Positions 54,376 to 63,886 are shown, counted from the first letter of the stretch. The stretch is 64,000 nt of DNA from Spirochaeta sp. UBA5339 (GCA_002408085.1 DHQL01000025.1:219350-283349); one strand, 5' to 3'. The notes: generated by a model from the sequence alone, not told the origin. Numbers and translations: made by a program.

Positions 54376-56040
54376 CTAACTTCCTGACGCCCTTAGCGTT
54401 AGATTCTCCTGCAAGTTGAGCAGTTCCTGAATTATTTTTTCAGACATTTCTAATAGATCCCTGTATTTAGCTTCCAGTTCCTCCAGCTCTGTCGTTCCTT
54501 TCAGGTTGAAAATTTCCTTAACCAGAGAGTGAAGGGTTTCGTGGTTTTTGTACAATTCTTTATATTTTGAAGTCTGCATTAAAAGATCATCACAATCCGC
54601 ATCCAGCCACTTCCCAAGCTCGCAGGCATGGTGATCTATGATTTGGGATTCCTTCATCTCAAGCGTTCCATCCATAATCCCGCGTGCCCTCAAAACCCAG
54701 ATCAAATGTTGAATAATGATGATCGCTGGTGAGAATTCTTCTTTCTGCTGTGTCATCCTGTCAAAGGACTGAAAGTCCCTGATCTGTTTCATATAACTTT
54801 CATAGTTCAGGAATACATTACACAGTGAAAAAAACATAGTATTCATATTTGAAGTTATCTCTGAAATATTCCCTATCTCATTTTCACTCTCACGACTGTG
54901 TTCTACTATCAGGGCTATGGCAATCTGAATCTCTTTTGACCTTATACTGATCTCGGAAGAGCCGTCTCGAATGGAGGCTGTAATCTGGTTAAGCATCTGT
55001 ATCGCATTGACAATTTCAAGGCTCCCTGTATTCAATTCTGAGGTAGCTTGCTTTATTTCCAGAAAAGCATTCACCTGATTTCTCATTTCGTTCTCTATCG
55101 TTTCAAATCTAATCAGAGACTCTTTGCCAGCTTCTTTTACTGTCCGTACACTTCTAATAATCTGTTTAAGAGTTTCTGAAATCAGTTTGGAGTTAGACGC
55201 GGTTGATTCCGCAAGTTTTCGAATCTCATCAGCCACAACCGCAAACCCTTTCCCCGCGGTTCCCGCATGAGCAGCTTCTATGGCTGCATTCATAGACAGC
55301 AGGTTGGTCTGGGATGCGATTGTATTTATAACATTGATTATGTTCTGGATCGAATCTACATTGTCATTGACCTGTTCAATCACTTCGTTCATATCCTGCA
55401 TTTGGGTATGACTGCTTTGGGTCATTTTCAAAAGATTGGTGGATATTTCCTGTCGTCTGGATGTTGTGTCGCTTACATTGTGTATGGACGAGTCCATCTG
55501 CTCAATAGCCGCTGATGTTTGAATAATTGAAGAGGATTGATCCTCGATCTGTTGTGTGAAATCACCTAGCGTGTTTGAAATATCTTCAATGGCTATGGAG
55601 GAGCCCTGGAGAGAGCTGTTAAGCTCCTTTATTTTTTTATATATAGTCTGCACACTGCCGTTTATAGAGGTTGTCAGGTAGACTGAGTTCTTCATCTCTC
55701 TGGTAAATGTTTCCGATTGGGACCGATTGTCATCAAGGACCTTTACAACCTTTTGACGTGAAGCCTGACAAGCATTCATATGACGACTTAATACTTCTGC
55801 TGTATCGCTGTTCTTCTCTTTCTTTAGATGACCGGTAATCACTGAATCTACTGTTGTCGTATGCTTTCTGTTTGAAAAGAAGATAAATATGATATATGCC
55901 GAAATTCCAATTGACAAGAGAAGAGACAAGACACTTGGTATGGTATAACTAGGATATAAATATCCTCCCATTAGGGCAGTCAGTATGATAGTAATCTGAT
56001 AAACAGTTATCGCAATGGGAAAATAAGACATATTGAGCAT
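54376..56040 (-). CDS. Methyl-accepting chemotaxis protein with C-terminal CZB domain
   Basis: A 554-residue protein with two N-terminal membrane helices (about 5-55), no sizeable periplasmic domain, an MCP hairpin with IASQTNLLSMNAAIEAAHAG and a C-terminal chemoreceptor zinc-binding domain. In the CZB, HLIWVLRARG, DHHACELGKWLD and two later histidines supply the H-x-C-H zinc set. CZB receptors are known to sense hypochlorite or zinc. Starts at ATG 56040, six bases after the decayed YitT gene's beginning (same strand, 54369). Confidence 0.87.
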   Translation of the reverse strand: MLNMSYFPIAITVYQITIILTALMGGYLYPSYTIPSVLSLLLSIGISAYIIFIFFSNRKHTTTVDSVITGHLKKEKNSDTAEVLSRHMNACQASRQKVVKVLDDNRSQSETFTREMKNSVYLTTSINGSVQTIYKKIKELNSSLQGSSIAIEDISNTLGDFTQQIEDQSSSIIQTSAAIEQMDSSIHNVSDTTSRRQEISTNLLKMTQSSHTQMQDMNEVIEQVNDNVDSIQNIINVINTIASQTNLLSMNAAIEAAHAGTAGKGFAVVADEIRKLAESTASNSKLISETLKQIIRSVRTVKEAGKESLIRFETIENEMRNQVNAFLEIKQATSELNTGSLEIVNAIQMLNQITASIRDGSSEISIRSKEIQIAIALIVEHSRESENEIGNISEITSNMNTMFFSLCNVFLNYESYMKQIRDFQSFDRMTQQKEEFSPAIIIIQHLIWVLRARGIMDGTLEMKESQIIDHHACELGKWLDADCDDLLMQTSKYKELYKNHETLHSLVKEIFNLKGTTELEELEAKYRDLLEMSEKIIQELLNLQENLTLRASGS

Positions 56041-56240
56041 AACCTAATTCCTAATTGTATATGAAATTATTTTATTATTCATGGTAAAGAGTCTTTATCT
56101 TCAATTACTTTAAATCTAAGGCTTGTCTATATAATAATATACATAAATAGTAGTAAACATAGCCTGTGTGGAAACAGTGAGTGTATCCAGGAGACCCTTC
56201 TTCTCCTCCCTAAAAAACAAGGAGGAGTGGAAAACGCATT

Positions 56241-56897
56241 CTAAAGCGATTTTAACACCTCTATAATGTCTTGCGGTTCCGCTCTATTACGGTAATCTGC
56301 ATCTAGGAACGCAAAAACTATCTTGCCTTTCTGATTGATAACATATGTAGCTGCTAAAGGAAGTTCATTAGACTTATCGCCATTATGATCTTCCAGACCG
56401 AATTTGATGCTGTATATTTCGGCAACCTGCTCTGTAAGTTTATAAACAAGGTCATATTTTCTTCCAACGATGTTTTGAACATCACTGAGAACTTCAAATT
56501 CTAAATTATGCTTCTCCGTTGTACTGATGGAACTATCCGGAAGTTCGGGAGTCAGAGCTATTAGGTTTGCTCCAAGCGCTTTTATTTGATAGATCTCATC
56601 CTGAAGTGCCTTAAGGGTAATATTGCAATAGGGGCACCAACCACCTCTATACCAAGTCAGGACAACAGCTCCTTTCTCTAAATAGTCGTAAAGTCTAACT
56701 GTATCTCCTATTGCATTCTTTAGGGAAAAGTCGGGAGACATGTCACCAACATTCAGAGCTCTTTTTGTAATGCCACTCTTTTCAACAGCTTCAATCCCAT
56801 CTCTGTAAGTTTTTTTTACTTTATCAGTTGCTACAAGAGAAAATTCTTGTTTCCTCTTTTCCAGCAGTATTTTTAATTTCGTTGTATTGTCTTTCAT
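56241..56897 (-). CDS. Peroxiredoxin-like (AhpC/TSA) protein
   Basis: A 218-residue protein. The thioredoxin fold starts near residue 50 with TWYRGGWCPYC, a CxxC active site typical of the peroxiredoxin-like family related to PRX-like 2. VTDKVKK at the N-terminus forms a helical extension. It probably reduces peroxides in the cytoplasm. ATG 56897 is used. Confidence 0.82.
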   Translation of the reverse strand: MKDNTTKLKILLEKRKQEFSLVATDKVKKTYRDGIEAVEKSGITKRALNVGDMSPDFSLKNAIGDTVRLYDYLEKGAVVLTWYRGGWCPYCNITLKALQDEIYQIKALGANLIALTPELPDSSISTTEKHNLEFEVLSDVQNIVGRKYDLVYKLTEQVAEIYSIKFGLEDHNGDKSNELPLAATYVINQKGKIVFAFLDADYRNRAEPQDIIEVLKSL

Positions 56898-57189
56898 AAT
56901 AGAAACCTCATTGTCTTATTTATACACTATAAAAACAGTAGTAATAACGGGCTATTTGGCACGTCTAATACGTCCTGCCCTGTTAGCCGGACTCAAATAA
57001 AAAAATCTCAGGAATACTCGGTGTGGTTTAACCTGTGGAAAAATAACTCTTATAGGCCAACTAAGCCCATTACAGATGGTTGCCCAAAGGGTTAAATACT
57101 TCACAAAGAAACCTATCTTATTTTTCAGACATTATGTTTTCATATTGGCAATTTGGCAAAAAAGCCAAGCATGGTCAAGATGATTATTG

Positions 57190-57490
57190 ATGGAAAGGAG
57201 AAAATTCACCACATTCATGGCATTAATTATGAAAAGGAAACAAAAGCTTGCTGAAGAAAAAACCAAAGTAATGAAGGCATTGGCTCACCCAATACGCATC
57301 TTCTGGGTTGATCTTATAGCAATAAATTATCTTTCAGTAAGCGGTGAACGAAGCAGTAGTAACGGATGTCTCTACTGTTTCAAGGCATTTAACCCAGCTG
57401 AAACAGGCTTGAATATTGATAGACCAGAAGATGGTATAAGAGTCCTATACTCTTTGATTTGTCCTTGTATTTGGAATTTATCCACTGTAT
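57190..57490 (+). pseudogene. Decayed ArsR-family regulator
   Basis: KVMKALAHPIRIF is a typical ArsR opening. A frameshift leads into TDVSTVSRHLTQLKQA (recognition helix) and another into DGIRVLYSLICPCIW, the end of an ArsR wing. The frames do not join, so the gene is broken. Upstream, TTGGC...GCCAA at about 57144-57163 may be its old operator. Confidence 0.72.
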
Positions 57491-57566
57491 TGATGATGAA
57501 ATCTAACAGGATGCTGAGAAGGGGATTACTTGTGTTTTGCCTGGTGCAAAAAAATCTTGGGAAGTT

Positions 57567-57884
57567 TCATAACCCCAACTGTTTTCTTCTATTGGCTAAT
57601 ACAGTTCCTTCTGCACAAGCTGCCAATTCTAGAACACAGGGAGCAGTAAGAGTGTACTCCACCTTTGTTCCTGACTTAGAATCATCAACGAGTCCTGCTA
57701 TCTTCAATTGGGATAAGTGCTTTGATGCTGCCGATTTTGGAATACCAGCTTCTTCAGCCAGTTCACAAACACACCATGGCTTTTGTTTTAATTTCTCAAG
57801 GAATAAAATCCTTATAGGATGAGCCAGAGCTTTGAACATGTGAGATCGTCTCTCTGCTCTGTTTCTCTCTTCTTCTGTAATCAT
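57567..57884 (-). CDS. ArsR-family metalloregulator
   Basis: A 105-residue winged helix: MFKALAHPIRILFLEKL, VCELAEEAG, KSAASKHLSQLKIAGLV, then a tail with APCVLELAACAEG. CVC in the recognition region plus the C-terminal cysteines could bind a metal or metalloid. It is divergent from the thioredoxin-DGC-permease operon, with a shared palindromic operator between them. Confidence 0.88.
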   Translation of the reverse strand: MITEEERNRAERRSHMFKALAHPIRILFLEKLKQKPWCVCELAEEAGIPKSAASKHLSQLKIAGLVDDSKSGTKVEYTLTAPCVLELAACAEGTVLANRRKQLGL

Positions 57885-57940
57885 AGTTTAAATTTTTCAA
57901 GATAAGGAAACTTTGTCAAGGAGTCTCTTGATTCTTATGT

Positions 57941-57970
57941 TTCTATGTTTCATAATATAGAAACATAGAA
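57941..57970. promoter_or_regulatory. Perfect 11-8-11 palindrome, ArsR operator candidate
   Basis: TTCTATGTTTC (57941-57951), 8 bases, GAAACATAGAA (57960-57970). It lies between arsR-like 57567 and the operon at 57989 and overlaps likely -10 sequences (ATAATA) in both directions. Confidence 0.72.
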
Positions 57971-57988
57971 CGATTGTGGAGGAATTTT

Positions 57989-58228
57989 TTGAAAATCCAG
58001 ATTCTGGGATCAGGTTGTCCTAAATGTAAATTGCTTGAAGAAAAAGTCCGTGAATCGGTAGATGAACTTGGAATTAAAGCAGAAGTTGTGAAAGTAACTG
58101 ACATGGAAGAGATTCTGGACATGGGAGTTATGATGACACCTGCTTTGGCTATTGATGGAGATGTTAAATCTGTTGGGAAAGTTCTTTCTATAGATCAGGT
58201 AATCGAAAAGATCAAGGAGACAATGTAA
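57989..58228 (+). CDS. Small thioredoxin-fold redox protein
   Basis: A 79-residue protein starting KIQILGSGCPKCKLLEEKV with a CPKC active site and a MMTPALAIDGDV cis-proline region; it belongs to the redox-active disulfide protein family. TTG 57989 is the start: GGAGG sits six bases ahead. Its stop overlaps the DGC start (TAATG). It probably delivers electrons to, or handles metal for, the next two products. Confidence 0.85.
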   Translation: MKIQILGSGCPKCKLLEEKVRESVDELGIKAEVVKVTDMEEILDMGVMMTPALAIDGDVKSVGKVLSIDQVIEKIKETM

Positions 58229-58605
58229 TGTCTTGCCGCTGTGATAGTGATAAGGGTGTCACAATAGTTTATTCTTGTTCCGGCACTGCCAATACGGGAA
58301 ATCTAGCTGATCAGGTTTTTAGAAAACTTAAAGCCGAGAGGTTCGCTTCAGGTTCCTGTTTATCTGCGATTGGTGCCGATTTATCTGGTTATGTGGCCTC
58401 TGCAGAAGAAGCGGATGAAAATATAGTCTTTGATGGCTGTCCTGTAAGCTGCGGAAAAAAAAACTTTGAAAATAAAGGGATTCCATGTACACAGCATTTT
58501 GTTACTAAATACGGAGTTGAGAAAGGGAAGACGGATATTACACCCGGTGTTATAGATCGAGTAATCAATGAGATCAATGCAAGGCTAGGAGCTTGTAATG
58601 GCTAA
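58228..58605 (+). CDS. DGC-domain putative zinc-binding protein
   Basis: A 125-residue protein with the family's cysteines: YSCSGTANTGNLADQVF, then FDGCPVSCGKK (the DGC motif). Role unknown, often beside permeases and thioredoxins. The start overlaps the thioredoxin stop and its end overlaps the permease start by eight bases, so all three are translationally coupled. Confidence 0.85.
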   Translation: MSCRCDSDKGVTIVYSCSGTANTGNLADQVFRKLKAERFASGSCLSAIGADLSGYVASAEEADENIVFDGCPVSCGKKNFENKGIPCTQHFVTKYGVEKGKTDITPGVIDRVINEINARLGACNG

Positions 58606-59785
58606 GAAGGAACTATCTCCCAATAAAGCTCTGGGATTAGTTTTTCTTATCTTTCTCGGAGCGTACTTTATACCCTTTGATTCACCACGTATTGAAGAAG
58701 CCCTACATGAAGCCTTCCTTATGCTCTCCGATTATGCCAGACAGCATGTGCTCCTTTGTCTGGTTCCCGCTATGTTTATTGCCGGAGCATTAACTATTTT
58801 CCTTAACCAACAGGCGGTTATTCGCTATCTAGGACCAAAAGCCCCAAAAGTAGTTTCCTATGGGGTAGCTTCCGTATCAGGTGCTATATTGGCTGTTTGC
58901 TCGTGTACAGTACTGCCTCTTTTCAAAGGGATTTACAAGAAAGGTGCCGGACTCGGTCCTGCCATTAGTTTTCTGTATTCAGGCCCGGCAATAAACATCC
59001 TGGCAATTGTACTATCCTATAAGATTTTTGGGTGGCAATTAGGACTTGCAAGAATGATAGGTGCTATCGTATTTGCCATTTTCATCGGATTACTCATGCA
59101 TTTTTTTTTCAGAAAAGAGGATGTGGCCAGATTGTCAGAAGAAAGGATGTTCAAATATCAGGCATTGGATGATGAAAAATCTCTGGGACAGATGGTTGTA
59201 TATATGTTCTCAATGATTGGCATTCTCGTTTTTGTTAACTGGGCTAATTCCAAAGGGGGCGGCGAAGTCTGGGATATCATTTACAGAAGTAAATATTGGA
59301 TCACCGGAGTATTTGTTATAGCTCTTATCTATTCTCTGATAAGATGGTTTTCCAAAGATGAAATGAAGGCCTGGCTGACTGAAACCAGAGATTTTTCCCT
59401 TCAGATATTTCCCCACCTGTTCTTTGGCGTTCTCGTTGCCGGATTCCTGCTTGGAAGACCTGGTTATGATGCGTTGATTCCAATGAAATGGGTTGCTTCA
59501 TTGGTAGGAGGAAATTCTGTGACTTCAAATTTTATCGCATCCATTTCCGGTGCTTTCATGTATTTTGCCACTCTGACAGAAGTTCCGATACTTCAGGGTC
59601 TGATCGGTGCAGGTATGGGAAAGGGACCAGCGTTGGCTCTTTTGTTGGCTGGACCTTCTTTATCTCTCCCTTCAATGCTGGTTATTGGTAAAGAACTAGG
59701 AATTAAAAAGACAGCCCTCTATGTCTCCTTGGTTGTTGTGCTATCTACAATTGCTGGTTTGATTTTCGGAGGAATTGTTGTATGA
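58598..59785 (+). CDS. ArsP/YraQ-type permease
   Basis: A 395-residue protein with about ten membrane helices in two halves. CSCTVLPLFKGIYKKGAG holds the cysteine motif of the DUF318 permease family (organoarsenical exporter ArsP and relatives), and SGPAINILAI follows. It is probably an inner-membrane exporter. It is the last intact gene of the operon under ArsR; a thioredoxin lipoprotein remnant follows immediately. Confidence 0.85.
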   Translation: MAKKELSPNKALGLVFLIFLGAYFIPFDSPRIEEALHEAFLMLSDYARQHVLLCLVPAMFIAGALTIFLNQQAVIRYLGPKAPKVVSYGVASVSGAILAVCSCTVLPLFKGIYKKGAGLGPAISFLYSGPAINILAIVLSYKIFGWQLGLARMIGAIVFAIFIGLLMHFFFRKEDVARLSEERMFKYQALDDEKSLGQMVVYMFSMIGILVFVNWANSKGGGEVWDIIYRSKYWITGVFVIALIYSLIRWFSKDEMKAWLTETRDFSLQIFPHLFFGVLVAGFLLGRPGYDALIPMKWVASLVGGNSVTSNFIASISGAFMYFATLTEVPILQGLIGAGMGKGPALALLLAGPSLSLPSMLVIGKELGIKKTALYVSLVVVLSTIAGLIFGGIVV

Positions 59786-59786
59786 G

Positions 59787-59951
59787 ATGAATATACATAG
59801 TCTTCGACTTCTAATCTTATTATTTCTTTTTTCATGTTAAGGAAAGGCGAATGCAGAGGTAATCTCAAGTTCTGAGGGTGCTTCTGATTCAGCTGATAAA
59901 GTCACCTTTATTGAATTTTCAATATTTATAATAGGAATGATTATATCGTGA
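59787..59951 (+). pseudogene. Interrupted thioredoxin-type lipoprotein
   Basis: ATG 59787 opens MNIHSLRLLILLFLFSC, a lipoprotein signal ending at the lipobox cysteine, followed at once by an in-frame TAA (59838). The frame then continues KANAEVISSSEGASDSADKV with TFIEF, the start of a thioredoxin fold, and ends at TGA 59949 with no active-site cysteines. It is the likely fourth gene of the operon, broken by a stop and truncated. Confidence 0.72.
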
Positions 59952-61063
59952 GATTGATGTACATCTATTAGTTAGAACTTTAGAATGAACATAAGAGTAC
60001 TTGGACAACAGTAACTCGTTGATAATATTTTAAATGGATTAATTTATGAATAAATAAATATGTTGATCGCATCATATTCAATGGGAAGAGAAAGAGTACT
60101 AAAAAAGGATCAACACAACCACCACTATCGTCACCCAGAACAAGTATTCAAGATCATTCTATTCTCTTATCTGAATCAACTGGCAATCAGCCATCCAATA
60201 GGCTCTTAACAATCCACCGGAAAACAATCCCCCATAAAAAAACATCTAGAGACCTTACTAGAGACAGTCAAGAAAACCCTATCAGAATATTTTTAGAGAT
60301 CTGATCCATTTTCCAAAGTGGCGATAGTGGTGATGGTACTGATAGTTTTCCCATTCTATTTCAGGCAGATAATAATCTGCCTATTTTGAAAGTCATGAGA
60401 AATACTTCATGTCTTTATTACCATACCCACCTCTGGTGAATGACAGCCAGAGAGTGGATTTTTATAAACAAGGACACAGCAATATGAAAAAGGTCAATTC
60501 AAACATGATCTAGAGAATCTATACAGAAGAAAAATATCTGCTGATTTGATATTGAAATCAATGGTGATATTAAAAATCCTGGGTTTCCACTATGGAGAAG
60601 ACAGGTCTTCTGATGAGGCGGGATATATCCTTATTCTTGAGTCCTGTCAGGATCAAGAACACCTATTAAAACATACCGGCTACAAAGGCTTGAAAGAACA
60701 TATCTTTGAATTTATAGACAAATACTCTTGGGGATATCATGCCTTGGTTCCCAAATCAGCTGAGTTCCGCGCTCAGTGTCATATTTGACTTTAACTTTCG
60801 TTGATATTTCTGATCTGTGTATATCATTTGATAAGACGTATCACCTATACCCGTGATGCTTGTTTGGCTTCTTCATTGTGTAAAGTAGTATATACCGGCC
60901 CATTGGATACGCTCCTATGTAGCACTCTATAACTAGCTATGCTTTCTGAGAGCGGTAGTTAATACCTTCCCTCTCATCGATAGTATCCATTTTTAATACC
61001 AGGGCAGTGCTTGAATTAACGATTTGACATTAAAAAATCTACAAAACAGGAATATATCTTAGG
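59952..61063. other. Long gene-poor AT-rich stretch
   Basis: Only one weak frame of note (60546-60788). An inverted repeat, CACCACTATCGTCAC (60120-60134) with its complement at 60318-60332 (14 of 15), lies inside. Otherwise no RNA or coding signal recognised. Confidence 0.5.
60546..60788 (+). CDS. Short hypothetical frame
   Basis: An 80-codon frame ending KSAEFRAQCHI. The reading upstream of it in the same frame looks protein-like but has stops, so this may be the tail of a decayed gene. No Shine-Dalgarno, no family recognised. Confidence 0.25.
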   Translation: MILKSMVILKILGFHYGEDRSSDEAGYILILESCQDQEHLLKHTGYKGLKEHIFEFIDKYSWGYHALVPKSAEFRAQCHI

Positions 61064-61092
61064 TTGACAACGAATATATTCCACTATACTAT
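61064..61092 (+). promoter_or_regulatory. Sigma-70 promoter of the second permease
   Basis: TTGACA (61064-61069), exactly 17 bases, TACTAT (61087-61092). Close to consensus. Confidence 0.8.
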
Positions 61093-61094
61093 AA

Positions 61095-61120
61095 GCATGC
61101 ATGCGCATGTGTGCATATGT
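61095..61120 (+). promoter_or_regulatory. GCAT-rich dyads downstream of the promoter
   Basis: CATGCGCA, 4 bases, TGCATATG is an imperfect dyad placed at the transcription start, a position suited to a repressor such as the ArsR protein at 62998. Confidence 0.35.
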
Positions 61121-61137
61121 CATGGAGGTAATAGTAA

Positions 61138-62085
61138 ATGACAAATGAGAAGTTATTAATTGCACTAGAAGAATTTTGGCATGTTACATGGGTGTTAGTT
61201 GTTATTATTTTAGGGATCTCCCTATTTACAGGATTTGTTAAAGAATTCATTCCTCAGAAAAGATTCCAAAAAAAACTAAAGAATCAGAATCTTTTTATTG
61301 GGGCTATTATGGGGGCAGCACTAGGTATGCTAACACCTTTCTGTAGTGCATCCATGGTGCCTATTGCTATGGGTATTATACAAATAGGAGCTCCTTTTTC
61401 CACAGTTCTACCTTTTTTAATTTCTGCCCCACTCTGCAACTTTGTTGTTGTTGGTATTATTTGGGCTACCTTTGGATGGAAGATTGCAATTCTTTACTTA
61501 CTATGGACATTTCTGGGATCAGTAGTTGCTGGTCTAACAATTGGAAGAAGTAGGATTCAATTCCAAGTAAAAAATATTTCAGAATCGAAATCATCGAATA
61601 AATCTTGTAAAATGATTCAAGTAAATGAAACAAAGGAATGCTCCAATAATCGAGCAACAGAAAAATCAATAGAAACGGAACAGAAAATTAGAAATGCTAT
61701 TCGATTTGCCGGCGCACTAAGCAAACAGATAATTCCATATGCAGTAATTGGGGCAGCAATAAGCGGTATAGCCCTAGCATATTTACCGAGCACTATAGTT
61801 GAGAGATATGTTGGAAATGATTCATGGTATGCAATTCCACTAGCTTCAGCAATCGGAGTACCTTTATACCTTCGTATAGAGATGGCAATACCCTTATTAA
61901 AAACTTTACTGATGAAAGGAATGAGTATGGGTGCTGCAATTGCACTTCTCATTGGAGGAACAGGAGCTAGCTTACCAGAACTGGCGATATTATCTTCGAT
62001 GCTTAAACCTAAAGGTGTAATAACCTTTGGGTTGACAGTAGTTTTACTTGCAATGATGGGAGGATTTTTATTTATGTTTATTTAA
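61138..62085 (+). CDS. YraQ/ArsP-type permease (DUF318)
   Basis: A 315-residue protein of eight or so helices. FVKEFIPQKR, then LTPFCSASMVPIAMGIIQIG, is the family cysteine motif, and a second conserved half begins near residue 200. A central polar, cysteine-containing loop (KSCKMIQVNETKECSNN) could bind metal. GGAGG precedes ATG 61138 by about eight bases. It is a divergent homologue of the permease at 58598, probably regulated by the nearby ArsR. Confidence 0.82.
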   Translation: MTNEKLLIALEEFWHVTWVLVVIILGISLFTGFVKEFIPQKRFQKKLKNQNLFIGAIMGAALGMLTPFCSASMVPIAMGIIQIGAPFSTVLPFLISAPLCNFVVVGIIWATFGWKIAILYLLWTFLGSVVAGLTIGRSRIQFQVKNISESKSSNKSCKMIQVNETKECSNNRATEKSIETEQKIRNAIRFAGALSKQIIPYAVIGAAISGIALAYLPSTIVERYVGNDSWYAIPLASAIGVPLYLRIEMAIPLLKTLLMKGMSMGAAIALLIGGTGASLPELAILSSMLKPKGVITFGLTVVLLAMMGGFLFMFI

Positions 62086-62118
62086 GGTGTTGTTCAATTA
62101 CAGATATGGGAGAGAAAA

Positions 62119-62150
62119 GATATTACTTTTTTCTATAAAAAAGTAATATC
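62119..62150. terminator. Perfect 14-base-arm hairpin after the permease
   Basis: GATATTACTTTTTT, loop CTAT, AAAAAAGTAATATC. Very AT-rich, so weak as a terminator unless extended. The core resembles the hairpin at 63568. Confidence 0.55.
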
Positions 62151-62997
62151 AAAAAAATTGAAATAATAAACAATTCACATTAAAATTTTAGAAGTATATG
62201 TTATCTCATTGGGCAGATGTACTTTAAAAATAGATTTTAATATAAAAAGAGACAACTTTTTCATCCGTGATAAAGGAACTTTAAATCATTATTGGAGAGG
62301 GTTAAGGGATATATTTAACTCCAATATATGTAACTAGAGACTGGTGAAAGAATACGAATTCATTAACGGATATAGCTCGAAAGTAGACTTTAAAAAAAAC
62401 CTGAACTAGTAGCAGTAAAATGCCTAGCAGAACGCGGCCTGCAAAGAAAGCTACCATGACGAGGGCTCATACATTGTTAAACTTCGGTAGATTTATCCTG
62501 TGATCAATCCAGAGGGTAAACAAAAATCGACATAATTAAGCGGCGTAGTAGCACACCTTTTGATATAGAATACACGTACTGCTGATTAGCCATCAAAGAT
62601 TTATCCCAGTTTCAGAGTTTTACATAGATGTGTTAATAAAAGAATAAGGAGCGAATAAGATTCCAAACAGGTTTGATATACTACAGTCCTTGTTTCGGGA
62701 AAAACCAACTGATGCAAAGTTGATTCTTACATACTATAGTAAGATTCTCTAATTTTTATTATAGAAAAAGGGGAATACTCGGTTTTACTTTTAGGAGATT
62801 TTATTATGCAAAACCCGTTTTGTAGTCACAATTTAATGAATTATATGGAAGTATATTAACAAAAGTTTTTATTGAGTTGAACTTTTAAACTGATTATTAC
62901 TAAGATTAACCTATAATTCGCTTCAAAGAGTATAGTATTATCTATACATTAAACTGGATAGGATACTTAATATAATCTACAAGGCTAGGTATTGAAT
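62151..62997. other. Gene-free AT-rich stretch
   Basis: No coding frame, tRNA or repeat was recognised in either strand. Confidence 0.5.
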
Positions 62998-63408
62998 TTG
63001 AACACTGATGAAAATAAACAATGGGATGCTTATACTGTTGTATTCAAAGCATTATCAGATAGAACTAGGCTCAAAATAATGTGGCTTTTGATGTTTATTG
63101 ATTCAAAAATTAGTGCATCTGAAATCATTGATGTTCTTGAAGAAAACCAATATAACGTTTCTAAACATTTAAAAGTTCTCAAGAACGCCGGATTGATATA
63201 TGAAAAAAGAGAGGGTCGGTGGACATTCTACCATTATGAAAATTGTAATAATGAATTTCATAAATCAATTAAATCAACAGTTTCCACAATTAGTGCGGGG
63301 TTGATGAATGATGAAATTGAAAGATGCCAGAAACGTCTTTCTATGAGAGTGAATGGAGTCTGTATAGTTGGAGCAGATAGTAAAGAGTGGAATAGTATAA
63401 AAAAATAG
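62998..63408 (+). CDS. ArsR-family regulator
   Basis: A 136-residue protein: TVVFKALSDRTRLKIMWLL, then SASEIIDVLE, NQYNVSKHLKVLKNAGLIYE and REGRWTFYHYE, a complete winged helix. A C-terminal extension has a CQKRLSMRVNGVCIV pair of cysteines. Starts at TTG 62998 (AGG eight bases ahead) or TTG 62992. It is a likely repressor of the permease at 61138. Confidence 0.85.
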   Translation: MNTDENKQWDAYTVVFKALSDRTRLKIMWLLMFIDSKISASEIIDVLEENQYNVSKHLKVLKNAGLIYEKREGRWTFYHYENCNNEFHKSIKSTVSTISAGLMNDEIERCQKRLSMRVNGVCIVGADSKEWNSIKK

Positions 63409-63886
63409 TTTTTCATGATAAATGAAACGTAGGACGACATGGACCCTATAAGAATTGTAGTTAATGAAGAGAATGTTTTGAAAAGGTATGCAGGTACTCT
63501 TTTTTTAGAAAAAACTCAGAAAAGTTGAACAGACAAGTTATGATTTTTGGGGTTGGGTAGTCGTGCCTTTTTAAAAGTAACTTTTATTACTTTTAAAAAA
63601 ACATTTATGAAAAAAATGATTTCTTGATTTTGATTCTAATGAAATAAAAATCTTGTTTCAGTTCTTCTGTTTCTATTTTAAAAAATTCCCAAGTATCATT
63701 GCCAATGACAATGAAGAACACTACAATGATGCAAATGAAATATTGATCCTGCCTCAGGTGTCAACTATGGTATTTTACGTCTATTTTCTAATTCTACATT
63801 TCGTGTTTTTCAACAGACCCTAGTTAATGTAGTTAGATTTCAATATTTTATTCTTGCAATAAGGGTTGATAAAGATAGAAAGACTA
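63409..63886. other. Gene-free AT-rich stretch
   Basis: Contains the 63568 hairpin and a 29-codon frame (63439) of no clear meaning. A TTTTTCAACAGACCC sequence near 63811 looks like an insertion-sequence end but has no partner in view. Confidence 0.4.
63568..63599. terminator. Perfect 13-base-arm AT hairpin
   Basis: TTTTTAAAAGTAA, loop CTTTTA, TTACTTTTAAAAA. The AAAGTAA/TTACTTT core is shared with the hairpin at 62119. Confidence 0.5.

Noticed and set aside
57187..57822. 211-codon + strand frame as one protein
   Set aside because: Only its first part is ArsR-like; the rest is a frameshifted reading and then antisense to the intact arsR gene.
58007..58022. ATCAGGTTGTCCTA also occurs in the CAU tRNA (45816-45829)
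   Set aside because: The 14-base match falls in codons for the CPKC site of the thioredoxin gene and not at the tRNA 3' end, so it is chance and not an att site.
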